From assembly GCA_900469625.1 (NCBI GenBank), contig UBXV01000027.1:62001-126000 (forward strand): DNA of 64,000 nucleotides. Reading direction: 5' to 3'. The notes under the pieces were generated by a model, which saw only the letters and a list, made by a program, of their open reading frames with translations, did no database searches and was not told the origin of the DNA. This document shows, in pieces, positions 33,960 to 42,700 of this stretch. Every line of letters begins with the position of its first letter. The stretch's first letter is position 1. The position numbers and the translations under genes are program-made. Origin of the DNA: Hyphomicrobiales bacterium. Lineage in GTDB: Bacteria; Pseudomonadota; Alphaproteobacteria; Rhizobiales; Rhizobiaceae.

Positions 33960-34307
33960 ATGAACGCTGGCCCCGCTTCCTTTCCCGACCGGGACACCGT
34001 TGCCGACAAGCTTTCCTCTTTCGGCGAAGCGGACCAGGCCTTCGTGCGGTTGCTGATGGAAAACCCCGAACAGGACGACCGGCTGCTGGATGGGCTTTAC
34101 CGCTATCTCGATATCGCCTCCGAAGCCCGCTTTCTCAACACGCTGAAGCTCGACAAGCTCGGACAGTGGCTCGGCAACGAGGCCCCGGCCCGGCTGCAGA
34201 TGCGCCTGATGGAAGCCGCCCGCGCGAGCCAGCACCCGGCCTACCAGGCGTTCAAGATGGGCCTGACAAAATCCGGCGGTCTGGAGCGCGCCTTTCCGAA
34301 GGCGTGA
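33960..34307 (+). CDS. Conserved-looking hypothetical protein
   Basis: 115-residue soluble, helix-rich protein. The ATG follows GGAGAG nine bases upstream. No recognised family and no signal peptide. It is divergent from the YheO-like regulator gene, with about 130 bp between, so it could share a promoter region with it. Its codon use looks like neighbouring housekeeping genes. Confidence 0.7.
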   Translation: MNAGPASFPDRDTVADKLSSFGEADQAFVRLLMENPEQDDRLLDGLYRYLDIASEARFLNTLKLDKLGQWLGNEAPARLQMRLMEAARASQHPAYQAFKMGLTKSGGLERAFPKA

Positions 34308-34414
34308 GGCGACGGCGCCTGATACATCCCCTCACTGTCCTGCCGGACATCTCTCCCCGCACGCGGAGAGAGAGAGAGCCGCTAGGCGCACCCTTGGGTG
34401 CCAAATCCCAGCGT

Positions 34415-34448
34415 TTCCCAAATCTCAGTGCTTCCCAAATCTCAGTGC
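34415..34448. repeat. Tandem 17 bp repeat
   Basis: Two exact copies of TTCCCAAATCTCAGTGC (34415-34431 and 34432-34448), preceded by a degenerate third copy at about 34398-34414. It lies in the gap between the hypothetical gene and the VWA-protein gene. Confidence 0.85.
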
Positions 34449-34499
34449 TTCATTGTCAGATTTCGGCCGTCGCCATAGGCAATGCCGCAGCCGCTCGTC

Positions 34500-34552
34500 C
34501 CTTCTCCCCGCCGGCGGGGAGAAGGTGGCGGCAGCCGGATGAGCGGCCGCGC
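34500..34552. repeat. Dispersed palindromic element, copy 1
   Basis: CCTTCTCCCCGCC|GGCGGGGAGAAGG is a perfect 26 bp palindrome followed by GGCGGCAGCCGGATGAG. A diverged copy with the same tail lies at 56636-56690. This is the look of rhizobial intergenic mosaic elements. Confidence 0.8.
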
Positions 34553-34592
34553 GCGGGTGTCGGCGGAGCAGCGCCAAGGCCCTCGCCGCCCC

Positions 34593-36707
34593 TCAATTGG
34601 CCGAGTTGTCTCCGCCCGAAAGACCCTTGGCGAGCCTGACCAGATTGACGAACTCGCTGCGATAGCCGAACGGATCGGCTCCCTTGGCCGCGGCCGCGAG
34701 ATCGACGACGGCGTCGTAGGAATAGTCAGAAAGCGTGCTCACGCCCGAAAGCTTCTGCCCGAAGGCGGCGACCGCCACCGAGAACCGCACATCGGCCGGC
34801 GCCTCGGCGAGCGAGGGCACGGCGTTCGCCTCCGTGACCGGCGTCGTGATCAGCGCGCTGCTGTCGCCGTCCGGCTTCTTGTAACGGATTTTCAGGAAGG
34901 CGAGTTCGCCGGCGTTGGCGGTGGCATCGGCCGCGGTCTTCTGCGCCGGCTTGTAGCGCAGCTCGTCGGTGAGCACCGCCGGGCTGCCCTTCGGCGTCAC
35001 CTCATAGATCGCGGTCACACTGTGGCCAGAACCGATGTCGCCGGCATCCACCTTGTCGTTGTTGAAATCCTCGCGCTTCAATGCCCGGGTCTCGTAGCCG
35101 ATCAGCCGGTACTCGGCGATGGCAGCCGGATTGAACTCTACCTGCAGCTTGACGTCCTTGGCGATCGGGAAGAGCGATGCGCCCGCCTCCTCCACCAATG
35201 TCTTCTGCGCCTCGGCCAGCGTGTCGATATAGGCGGCGGTGCCGTTGCCGTTCTGGGCGATCGCCTGCATCAGCGCGTCGTTGTAGTTGCCGCGGCCGAA
35301 GCCGAGCACCGACAGGAAGATGCCGCTCTTGCGCTTCGTCTCGATCATCGCCTTGAGGTCGTCGTCACTGGCCGGCCCGACATTGAAGTCACCGTCGGTT
35401 GCCAGCATCACCCGGTTGACGCCGCCCTTGACGAAAGCCTTTTCCGCCAGCCGATAGGCCGCATCGATGCCCTCGGCACCCGCCGTCGAACCACCCGGCT
35501 GCAGCGTGTCGATCGCCTGCAGTATCCTAGCCTTGTCCTTGACAGCCGTCGTTTCCAGCACCGTGCCGGCATTGCCGGCATAGGTGACGATCGAGACGGT
35601 ATCGTCCGGCTTCAGCGTCTCGACGAGCAGCCGGAAGGCGGCCTTCAGAAGCGGCAGCTTGTCGGGCTCGTCCATCGAGCCGGAAACGTCGATCAGGAAC
35701 ACCAGGTTCGCCTTCGGCGCCTCGGCCGGTACGACGTCATAGCCCTTGATCGCCACATGCATCAGCCGCGTGCCACCATTCCAGGGTGTCGGCGTCACCG
35801 TCACCGTCGCCTTGAACGGTTCGGCGGCAGAGGCCGGGCGCGGCCAGTCATAGGGGAAGTAATTGACCATCTCCTCCACCCGCACAGCATCGCGATCCGG
35901 CACCTGGCCCTCCATCAGCGAGCGGCGCACGAAGGCATAGGAAGCCGTGTCGACATCGACCGAGAAGGTCGATACCGGATCGGTGGCGACGCTTTTGACC
36001 GGATTGTTCTCGGCCTTGCCGAAGCGCTCGCGGTTTTCCGGCGGTGCCGGCTGCATGTCCGGCGATACGATCGGCGCGGCGACCGAAAGCTGTGCGGCGC
36101 TGTCGCTCATCATCTGGTTGGCCATGGCATCCGCTTCGGCCGCAGCCGTGGGCGCCGGGCTCCCAGCCTGCGGTGCGGATTGAACCTCAACGGTCTTCTG
36201 TTCACGGGCGCGTGTCAGCAACCGGGCAATTTCCGGCTCGTCGGCCGTTGCCTTCGCCTTGCTGTCGGTGTCTTCAGGTGCCGGCGAACCGGAGGCCTCC
36301 GACTTTTTGGCCGCAGCCAGGCTCTCGTCCACCGTCGCTGCCGTCGAGGACGGTTTCGCAAGTGGCACGGCCTTCTGTCTCGGCTCCTCCTTGACGGCGA
36401 TTTCCGTGCCGCTACCCCCCGGAAGCGCCGTGTTGCGCGTCAGTTCCAGCGTCAGGAAGGCGGCGGCAGGCACGACCAGCAGCGTGGCGAGTGCCGATCC
36501 GGCAAGCAGTTTCCTGTTCATGATGGGGCTCCATATCCGGTTGAAGATGGAGCTTTGACGAACCGGCGGCACCGATCCTTGGGTGCTGGTCGAATTTTCT
36601 TCGGCGAGGTCGAAGGCCTGCATGGCGGCCGAAAGCGCGCGGGCGCGTGCCTCGTTCGAAGCCTTTGGCGCAGTCCGCCCGGAGAGCTTGTCGAATTCGT
36701 CGGTCAT
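34593..36707 (-). CDS. VWA-domain protein with N-terminal membrane anchor (YfbK-like)
   Basis: 704-residue protein. Residues 1-60 are cytoplasmic, one membrane helix lies at about 65-88, then a Pro/Ala/Glu-rich linker to about 200. A YfbK-type N-terminal domain (VDVDTASYAFVRRSLMEGQ) precedes a von Willebrand A domain with the MIDAS motif DVSGSM and later TDGDFNVG. A C-terminal domain typical of YfbK ends the protein. The ATG lies 10 bp after AGGAGG, three bases past the sigma-factor stop, so the two genes are coupled. I infer that the cytoplasmic N-terminus may hold the ECF sigma factor, as an atypical anti-sigma. Confidence 0.88.
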   Translation of the reverse strand: MTDEFDKLSGRTAPKASNEARARALSAAMQAFDLAEENSTSTQGSVPPVRQSSIFNRIWSPIMNRKLLAGSALATLLVVPAAAFLTLELTRNTALPGGSGTEIAVKEEPRQKAVPLAKPSSTAATVDESLAAAKKSEASGSPAPEDTDSKAKATADEPEIARLLTRAREQKTVEVQSAPQAGSPAPTAAAEADAMANQMMSDSAAQLSVAAPIVSPDMQPAPPENRERFGKAENNPVKSVATDPVSTFSVDVDTASYAFVRRSLMEGQVPDRDAVRVEEMVNYFPYDWPRPASAAEPFKATVTVTPTPWNGGTRLMHVAIKGYDVVPAEAPKANLVFLIDVSGSMDEPDKLPLLKAAFRLLVETLKPDDTVSIVTYAGNAGTVLETTAVKDKARILQAIDTLQPGGSTAGAEGIDAAYRLAEKAFVKGGVNRVMLATDGDFNVGPASDDDLKAMIETKRKSGIFLSVLGFGRGNYNDALMQAIAQNGNGTAAYIDTLAEAQKTLVEEAGASLFPIAKDVKLQVEFNPAAIAEYRLIGYETRALKREDFNNDKVDAGDIGSGHSVTAIYEVTPKGSPAVLTDELRYKPAQKTAADATANAGELAFLKIRYKKPDGDSSALITTPVTEANAVPSLAEAPADVRFSVAVAAFGQKLSGVSTLSDYSYDAVVDLAAAAKGADPFGYRSEFVNLVRLAKGLSGGDNSAN

Positions 36708-36709
36708 GA

Positions 36710-37237
36710 TCACACGGCCTCCTTGCCAAGCACTGTCTTCAGCCGCTTGCGCGCCTCATGCACGTGCCAGGACACGGTTGATTCCGAGCATCCGAGCACG
36801 TCGGCGGCGGCGGCATGGCTCATCCCCTCGGCATAGACGAGCAGCACCGCGTCGCATTGCTTTTCCGGGAGCCCCCTGACCGCCGTCCAGAGCGCCTGCT
36901 CGCGCTCGTCCTCGCCGCTATCACCTGCGCCGAGAACCGCCTGCTCGCTGGCATAAGCCTGCATCCCGGTGCAGTCCCGCGTCTGGCGGCGCCTGTGGTC
37001 GCGAGCGGCATTGAGGGTGAGCGTGTAGAGCCAGGTGCGAAACCGGCTGGTGCCGCGAAAGCCGCGAATGGCCGAGCCGAGCCGCACGCAGACATCCTGG
37101 GCGATATCCTCCGCATCCGCGGTGTTTCCCGACCAGCGCCAGGCGACGGCATGGACAAAATCATAGTGCCGCTCGACCAGTTGGCCGAACGCCTGTCTGT
37201 CGCCAGACACCGCTTTGTCGACAAGTTCAGCGTCCAA
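36710..37237 (-). CDS. ECF-family RNA polymerase sigma factor
   Basis: 175-residue sigma-70 factor of the ECF class. Region 2 (about 10-80) contains DAEDIAQDVCVRL and FRTWLYTLTLNAARDHRRR; region 4 (about 115-170) contains GMSHAAAADVLGCSESTVSWHVHEAR. The start is a TTG with GGGAG upstream. No zinc anti-sigma gene is adjacent; instead it is followed directly by the membrane-anchored VWA protein, a known ECF arrangement. Target promoters unknown. Confidence 0.92.
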   Translation of the reverse strand: MDAELVDKAVSGDRQAFGQLVERHYDFVHAVAWRWSGNTADAEDIAQDVCVRLGSAIRGFRGTSRFRTWLYTLTLNAARDHRRRQTRDCTGMQAYASEQAVLGAGDSGEDEREQALWTAVRGLPEKQCDAVLLVYAEGMSHAAAADVLGCSESTVSWHVHEARKRLKTVLGKEAV

Positions 37238-37333
37238 TGGCGTGCCCGCTCCCAGCTGTTTCAGACCTTAGACGTTGCACGGCGGCAATTCCTTGGGGTC
37301 CCGCGCGAAAAAATCTTCGGAACCAGGAAAAAA

Positions 37334-38083
37334 CTAGCGTGGAAACGTTCCGACGACGGCGATCATCGGCCCCATCGGGAACAGCCGGTCGTGCCGGTTG
37401 ATGTCGGGCGCGTAGAGACTGGAGATCGTGCCGTCGAGAAAGAGCGCATTGGGGCAATCGAGTTCGTCACGAAAGAGCGTGGCGAAGTCGTGAAACCGCA
37501 CCGGCCGTTTCGAGACGGCGAACACCACCTCGCCGGTTTTCGTCACGCCGACGCCGTTTCGGGTCTTCAGGCTGGTGCTGTCGGGCAGGAAGCGCGGATG
37601 CAGCGCGCCGTCGATCACCAGCATCGGGCCGGACTGGGTGGCAAAGCGAGGGGTGATCCCGGCATCGCGATAGGCGTCCGCAGCCATCACGCCGGCCTTG
37701 CCGCCGTCGACATAGAAGACGCCGTTCGGCAGCAGATGGAAATTGCCCCAGCCGGTGTTGGTGTTGAGCGGCGCCTGCTCGCGCCCCTCCTCGACATGCA
37801 GGCCCACCGGCGACAGGTCGTCGTGATACATGCCACCGTTCATGGCAAAGAGCATGTATTCGTCGCGGTGGCGCAGCTCCAGCGACAGCGCCCGGAACGA
37901 GCGGAAGGGAACGCCCGCCTGATCCTTGTTGTAAAGGCGGATGTCATTCTCCGCCGGGTCGACGGTGCAGGCGATGTAGTCCTGCCCGAGATGGCTGACA
38001 TCGCGGCAGGCGCCGAGCGCCGGGCCGGCAAGTCCGGCGGAAAGAACGGCACCAACAAGAAAAGGCTTCGGAAACAGCGGCAT
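37334..38083 (-). CDS. Phosphodiester glycosidase-family protein (DUF2233), exported
   Basis: 249-residue exported protein with a signal peptide (about 1-25, ending GPALGAC). It matches the NAGPA/DUF2233 fold: AMNGGMYHDDLSPVGLHVE, FYVDGGKAGV and FLDGTISSLYAP are its characteristic glycine-rich motifs. Related enzymes cleave sugar phosphodiesters; the substrate here is unknown. The ATG at 38083 is preferred over a GTG nine bases upstream. It lies upstream of the sigma-factor gene on the same strand with a 96 bp gap, so it may or may not share its transcript. Confidence 0.85.
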   Translation of the reverse strand: MPLFPKPFLVGAVLSAGLAGPALGACRDVSHLGQDYIACTVDPAENDIRLYNKDQAGVPFRSFRALSLELRHRDEYMLFAMNGGMYHDDLSPVGLHVEEGREQAPLNTNTGWGNFHLLPNGVFYVDGGKAGVMAADAYRDAGITPRFATQSGPMLVIDGALHPRFLPDSTSLKTRNGVGVTKTGEVVFAVSKRPVRFHDFATLFRDELDCPNALFLDGTISSLYAPDINRHDRLFPMGPMIAVVGTFPR

Positions 38084-38244
38084 GAAAAACACCCAATGGA
38101 ATCAGTCGCCCAGCATCATCCAGATTGCGGCGGTTCTGGCGCAGGCGCGAGGAAAAAGCGGATAGCATGGCGAAGCCTGCCTGCAAGGCCGGCGGCCAGG
38201 CAGGCGGATTATCACCACCGCCGCCAACACCGCTGCGCCGTCAG

Positions 38245-38405
38245 TCTTCTCCCCTCACCCCTGTGCTCGTCACAGGGGTCCAGCCACGGCGCGTCTGCGC
38301 CGTGAAGGAACCCGCACTGCGCCGCATCAATAACTCAGTCGTCTGGTGCCGCAGACGCGGCACCGCTGGATCTCTGTGACGAGCACAGAGATGAGGGAGA
38401 GCAGA
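38245..38405. repeat. Inverted pair of two-hairpin elements with compensatory changes
   Basis: Plus-strand copy (38245-38305): CCCCTGTG-CTCGT-CACAGGGG, TCCAGC, CACGGCGC-GTCT-GCGCCGTG. Minus-strand copy (38344-38405): TCTCTGTG-CTCGT-CACAGAGA, TCCAGC, GGTGCCGC-GTCT-GCGGCACC. Loops and the linker are identical, while both stems differ by paired changes. The two copies lie about 40 bp apart in opposite orientation. The rest of the 437 bp gap (38084-38520) has no recognised gene. Confidence 0.85.
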
Positions 38406-38520
38406 GGTCAGTGCCATGGCCGCAACCGAATGTGGCTTGTCGGACGCCTGCGCCAATGCGGCGCCCCTCTTCCGGCGTGCGACGAATGCGAGCAGCATCA
38501 CATCGCAACGCCCCCCGCAT

Positions 38521-39072
38521 TCACACCCCGGGGAGAAATCCGGCAATGCTGGCCAGCACGAAACAACCGGCGGCCGCGGCCAGGCCAAAGATCGCCGAAA
38601 GGCAGGCAAGGCCAGCAACGCCACCACTGAGGTATGACTTGGGATCGCCGGGCAGGATCTCGCGCGACAATGTGGTCAGCAGACGCTTTTCCTGCAATGT
38701 GTAGCGCAGATTGCTCGCATGTTTGCGGCCGAGCCGTTGCACCTCGCCGTAATTGTTGGCGATGGCAAAGAAGGTGGCGAGCAGCCCGATGCAGCTGACC
38801 ACGAGCGCCGCCTTGCGTAGCAGGTCGATCGCCTGCGGCAGCAGATTGGCGCCCGTTCCGGAGGCCTCGAACAGCCCGCTGAAGCCGGCGATGCAGGCGG
38901 CAATCACGGCGGCATGGGCGCCGGCGATCGCCAGGAGGCGCTTGTACGCCTCGTCGAGAAGCTGCGAATTGGCGGCGTGAATGCTGTCCAGGCGCGAGAC
39001 CTGCGCATCGACATCCTCGCGCGACAAGCGCGGGGGGAAGTTGCTCGGCGATACCACTGGACTGCGTGTCAT
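38521..39072 (-). CDS. Membrane protein, unknown
   Basis: 183-residue protein with a soluble, charged N-terminal third and about four hydrophobic segments: near residues 45-68, 85-107, 145-165 and 162-182, the last two close together. The charged loop NNYGEVQRLGRKHASNLRY lies between helices. No family is recognised. Its ATG follows a GGAGG site (TTGGAGGCCATCTC). It appears monocistronic. Confidence 0.7.
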   Translation of the reverse strand: MTRSPVVSPSNFPPRLSREDVDAQVSRLDSIHAANSQLLDEAYKRLLAIAGAHAAVIAACIAGFSGLFEASGTGANLLPQAIDLLRKAALVVSCIGLLATFFAIANNYGEVQRLGRKHASNLRYTLQEKRLLTTLSREILPGDPKSYLSGGVAGLACLSAIFGLAAAAGCFVLASIAGFLPGV

Positions 39073-39206
39073 GAGATGGCCTCCAACGCCACACTGTCCA
39101 AAACGATATAAATCCGGAAATTTTGCGTTTCCAGAAAAGCTCGAATTTTAGTCATTCCCGGTATTTGCACGCTGTTCTTCCACAGCTTGGCGTCGGTGGA
39201 CGGCGC

Positions 39207-39911
39207 TTAGAGGTGCAGGGCGGCCATGTGAAAGTGTAGCTGATCGGGCGGATAGCGAAAGTCCTGACCAATGGGACAGGCATCGCGGGAAAGGCAAGCG
39301 TGTGTAAGGCAGCCGCGCCTGCCCGCCTCCGTCGCGAGATGGCCGCGACAGCGTCCGACATCGAAATGCAGCCGTTCGAGCGCGCCGGCGGGACAGGCGG
39401 AGACACAGGGCTTTTCCACGCAACTGTCGCAAGGGTGCGCGGCCGATCGCGCGCCGCCCTCGGGCAAGGCGCTGTCGAAGGCCAGCGCGCCGCGATAGCC
39501 GTGCCAGAGCCCGAAGCGCGGATGAATGAGGATGCCCAATGGCGAAGGTCTGAGGCCCTCCGCCCGCATCGCCCATTGCTGGAATGGCTGCCAGGGCGGA
39601 TCCGACGGGAAATAGGCCGTGGCTCCATGGGCACGAGCGATCTCGCCGATGACCACCTTTGACCAGTGGTCGAGCGGATCGGCGCCGCCGCGGTCCGGCG
39701 CGCTTTCACGCCAGCGCACGAACGGCTGCCAGAGCGAACCGCCGATATTGCCGATCAACACCACGCCGGCCGCCGGGCGACCGTCTGCCAGAAGCGGCGC
39801 GGCGTCGTCGCGGGCGAAATTCAGTGTTCCGCGCAAAAAAAGTCCGTGCGGCCCAAGAGCCGCACGGACGGTTTCAAGTCGAGTGTCCGCAGATGCGGAA
39901 GGCGCCGTCAT
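39207..39911 (-). CDS. 4Fe-4S ferredoxin-like protein
   Basis: 234-residue soluble protein. The C-terminal third has CDSCVEKPCVSACPAGA (C-x2-C-x4-C-x3-C-P) and later Cys in GCLTHACLSRDACP, enough for one or two [4Fe-4S] clusters. The N-terminal part (about 1-150) looks like the ferredoxin/QueG-related proteins found in rhizobia. It is 107 bp downstream of the MttB-type gene in the same direction, so it could supply electrons to reduce corrinoid, but this is positional inference. A role unrelated to methyl transfer is equally possible. Confidence 0.8.
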   Translation of the reverse strand: MTAPSASADTRLETVRAALGPHGLFLRGTLNFARDDAAPLLADGRPAAGVVLIGNIGGSLWQPFVRWRESAPDRGGADPLDHWSKVVIGEIARAHGATAYFPSDPPWQPFQQWAMRAEGLRPSPLGILIHPRFGLWHGYRGALAFDSALPEGGARSAAHPCDSCVEKPCVSACPAGALERLHFDVGRCRGHLATEAGRRGCLTHACLSRDACPIGQDFRYPPDQLHFHMAALHL

Positions 39912-40018
39912 TTCGGTTTCGGCCCCTGTAGATCGTAATGCGGGCGCCAGACCTCCTTCTGGATCATGTCAGCCACCTGCGCCGCGCCGCCTTGCTCCCT
40001 GGCTCTCTCGGGACCCTT

Positions 40019-41593
40019 TCAGGTGAAAGCGTCGGGCATCGAATTCTTGCGCTGGTCGATGAAGGCCTTGAGCGCATCATCGATCGCAGGATCGAGGTAA
40101 GGCGCCTCGTAGTGTTCCAGCCAGCTGCGGCAAAGCGCATTGGCGCGCTGCTCGATGCGCTTTTCGCCTTCCACTTCCCACTGTTCGTAGGAATTGTTGT
40201 CGGCCAGCGGCGAGCGGTAGAACGCGGTCTGGAAATGGGCCTGGGTATGGGCGCAGCCTAGATAATGGCTGCCGGGGCCCACTTCGCGGATGGCGTCCAG
40301 CGCCTGCGCATCCTCGGAGAGATCGATGCCTTCGGCCATCTTCTGCATCATGCCGAGCTGGTCCTGGTCGATCATGAACTTCTCGTAGGACGAGATCAGA
40401 CCGCCCTCGAGCCAGCCGGCCGCATGCAGCACGAAGTTGGTACCGGCAAGCAGCGTCATGTTGAGCGTATTGGCCGATTCGTGCGCCGCCTGGGCGTCCG
40501 GAACCTTGGAGCCGCAGAGCGACCCGCCGGTGCGGAACGGCAGCTTCAGACGTCGGGCGAGCTGGGCCGCACCATAGGAGACCAGCGACGGTTCCGGCGT
40601 GCCGAAGGTGGGCGCTCCCGACTGCATCGAGATCGAGGCGGCGAACGTGCCGAACAGCACCGGCGCGCCCTTGCGGATCAGCTGGGTGAAGGAGGCACCG
40701 GCCAGCACTTCGGCCAGAATCTGTGTCAGCGTGCCGGCCACCGTCACCGGGCTCATGGCGCCCGACAGGATGAACGGCGAGAGCACACAGGCCTGGTTGT
40801 GGCGCGCATAGACCTTGAGCGCGCCGACCATGGTCTCGTCGAAAACCATCGGCGAGTTGGCGTTGATGAGATTCAAGGTAACGCAGTTGTTTTCGACGAA
40901 CTCGTCGCCGAAGACGATCTTGGCCATGGCGATGGTGTCTTCGGCGCGCTCGGGCGCGGTCACCGAGCCCATGAACGGCTTGTCGGAATATTTGATGTGG
41001 CTGTAGACCATGTCGAGGTGACGCTTGTTCACCGGAATGTCCACGGGTTCGCAGACGGTGCCGCCGGACGAATGCATCGACGGCGCCATGTAGGCGAGCT
41101 TCACGAAATTGCGGAAGTCCTCGATCGTTGCGTAGCGCCGGACACCTTCGAGGTCGCGCACGAAGGGCGGGCCGTAGACCGGCGCGAAGATCGTCGCCTT
41201 GCCGCCGACCTGCGCGCTGCGGGCCGGATTGCGGGCATGCCAGGTAAATTCAGACGGCGCGGTCTTCAGGAGTTCGCGGCAAAGGCCCTTGGGAAAGTGA
41301 ACGCGCTGGCCGCGCACGTCGGCGCCGGCCTGCTTCCAGAGCTCCAGCGCCTCGGCGTCGTCGCGGAATTCGATGCCGATTTCCTCGAGGATCGTATCGG
41401 CGTTGCGTTCGATCAGCTGGAGGCCTTCCTCGTCGAGGACCTCGTATTCCCTGATCTTGCGCTGGATATAGGGCAGAGATGGCCCCGGTCCGCCGCCGGT
41501 GCGCGAGGCACGCCGCGCTGCCGCTCCCCGCCCCTCGCCACGCGAGCGGCGACCGCCACCCTCAACCGCGTCCTGTTCTGTCACGTCGCTCAT
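40019..41593 (-). CDS. mttB: MttB/MtgB-type trimethylamine/betaine:corrinoid methyltransferase
   Basis: 524-residue TIM-barrel methyltransferase of the MttB superfamily. It has no in-frame UAG, so it is the non-pyrrolysine class, whose members demethylate glycine betaine, proline betaine or carnitine onto a corrinoid protein. Family stretches include HSSGGTVCEPVDIPV, TLNLINANSPMVFD and GPGSHYLGCAHTQAHF. The ATG at 41593 follows AGAGGA. Residues 12-35 are Arg/Gly-rich (seven Arg), an extension outside the catalytic fold. The corrinoid-protein gene is divergent, 335 bp away. Substrate not known. Confidence 0.9.
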   Translation of the reverse strand: MSDVTEQDAVEGGGRRSRGEGRGAAARRASRTGGGPGPSLPYIQRKIREYEVLDEEGLQLIERNADTILEEIGIEFRDDAEALELWKQAGADVRGQRVHFPKGLCRELLKTAPSEFTWHARNPARSAQVGGKATIFAPVYGPPFVRDLEGVRRYATIEDFRNFVKLAYMAPSMHSSGGTVCEPVDIPVNKRHLDMVYSHIKYSDKPFMGSVTAPERAEDTIAMAKIVFGDEFVENNCVTLNLINANSPMVFDETMVGALKVYARHNQACVLSPFILSGAMSPVTVAGTLTQILAEVLAGASFTQLIRKGAPVLFGTFAASISMQSGAPTFGTPEPSLVSYGAAQLARRLKLPFRTGGSLCGSKVPDAQAAHESANTLNMTLLAGTNFVLHAAGWLEGGLISSYEKFMIDQDQLGMMQKMAEGIDLSEDAQALDAIREVGPGSHYLGCAHTQAHFQTAFYRSPLADNNSYEQWEVEGEKRIEQRANALCRSWLEHYEAPYLDPAIDDALKAFIDQRKNSMPDAFT

Positions 41594-41928
41594 GTACTCA
41601 TTCCTCTCCCGCGCATTTCGATATCCTGCGCCTTCAAGCACCGATTGGCCCTCATGCTACCAAGCCGCAGGGACTGTACGGGTCTCAATGCGCCAACGAG
41701 TGGCGCAACTCGAACACTGCCGACTGCGTCATTGCCGGCCAAAAACCGCATGGCGCGAATATATTGTTTTTGTTAAGAATATATAGGCCCCGAAAGAAGC
41801 GGCTCTCCGTCGCTTTTTGCCATATGCGACGTCGCTTTCGAAAACAGATTTTTACAGGTCGCCCGCTATTGATTGTTGAACGTGCCCGGATTTTTGCCCG
41901 GCCGTGCCAGGAACCGAGGAACCCTACT
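41594..41928. promoter_or_regulatory. Divergent promoter region of methyltransferase and corrinoid protein
   Basis: 335 bp. It contains an AT-rich imperfect inverted repeat (AATATATT...AGAATATAT, 41758-41784) and three TGTCGC-like half-sites: CGTCGC at 41808-41813 and 41830-41835 (22 bp apart) and GGTCGC at 41857-41862. These weakly resemble the sites upstream of the betaine transporter and the GlxA-type regulator. The assignment is tentative. Confidence 0.4.
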
Positions 41929-42627
41929 ATGGCAGACGATGAAATCATTCTGGAGGACCTTTCCGACGAGGAACTCGTGCAGCAGATGCATGACGACCTC
42001 TATGACGGCCTCAAGGAAGAGATCGAGGACGGCACCAACATCCTGCTCAAGCGCGGTTGGACGCCCTACGACGTCCTGACCCAGGCACTGGTCGAAGGCA
42101 TGCGCATCGTCGGCGTCGACTTCCGCGATGGCATCCTGTTCGTGCCGGAAGTTCTGCTGTCGGCCAATGCGATGAAGGCTGGCATGTTCATCCTGCGGCC
42201 GCTTCTGGCCGAAACCGGCGCGCCGAAGCTCGGCAAGATGGTGATCGGTACCGTCAAGGGCGACATTCACGACATCGGCAAGAATCTCGTCGGCATGATG
42301 ATGGAAGGCGCCGGCTTCGACGTCGTCGACCTCGGCATCAACAATCCGGTCGAGAACTACCTCGAAGCGATCGAGCGCGAGCAGCCTGACATCCTCGGCA
42401 TGTCGGCACTGCTGACCACCACCATGCCCTACATGAAGGTCGTCATCGATACCTTGAAGGAAAAGGGATTGCGTGACGACTATGTCGTGCTGGTCGGCGG
42501 CGCGCCGCTCAACGAGGAGTTTGGCAAGGCCGTCGGCGCCGACGCCTATTGCCGCGACGCGGCCATCGCCGTGGAGACGGCTAAGGATTTCATGAAGCGC
42601 AAGCACAACCTGCTCGCTGCCGGCTGA
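41929..42627 (+). CDS. Corrinoid protein (MtgC/MtbC type)
   Basis: 232-residue cobalamin-binding protein. The methionine-synthase-like cap (about 15-95) precedes the B12 domain with the base-off/His-on motif D112-x-H114-x2-G117 (GDIHDIGKNLV); later GMSALLTTTMPYMK and VVLVGGAPLNEEF complete the site. It shuttles methyl groups between the MttB-type enzyme and a methyl-THF methyltransferase. The first 35 residues contain 15 acidic and one basic residue, which could pair with the Arg-rich tails of its partners. The ATG follows GAGGA. Confidence 0.93.
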   Translation: MADDEIILEDLSDEELVQQMHDDLYDGLKEEIEDGTNILLKRGWTPYDVLTQALVEGMRIVGVDFRDGILFVPEVLLSANAMKAGMFILRPLLAETGAPKLGKMVIGTVKGDIHDIGKNLVGMMMEGAGFDVVDLGINNPVENYLEAIEREQPDILGMSALLTTTMPYMKVVIDTLKEKGLRDDYVVLVGGAPLNEEFGKAVGADAYCRDAAIAVETAKDFMKRKHNLLAAG

Positions 42628-42645
42628 GCCGGTTTGAAAACCATG

Positions 42646-42685
42646 AAAGCCGGCCGCAGCGACGATGTCTGTGGCCGGCTTTTTT
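42646..42685 (+). terminator. Intrinsic terminator after the corrinoid-protein gene
   Basis: AAAGCCGGCC...GGCCGGCTTTTTT, a nine-to-ten bp GC-rich stem with a T-run. It separates the corrinoid gene from the convergent entericidin-like gene. The DUF1638 gene downstream must therefore have its own promoter or depend on read-through. Confidence 0.9.
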
Positions 42686-42700
42686 CATTTGCGAAGGACG

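Noticed and set aside
40019-41593. Pyrrolysine-containing MttB
   Set aside because: The frame is uninterrupted over 524 codons, without an in-frame UAG, and no pyl genes are seen in the window. It belongs to the non-pyrrolysine class.
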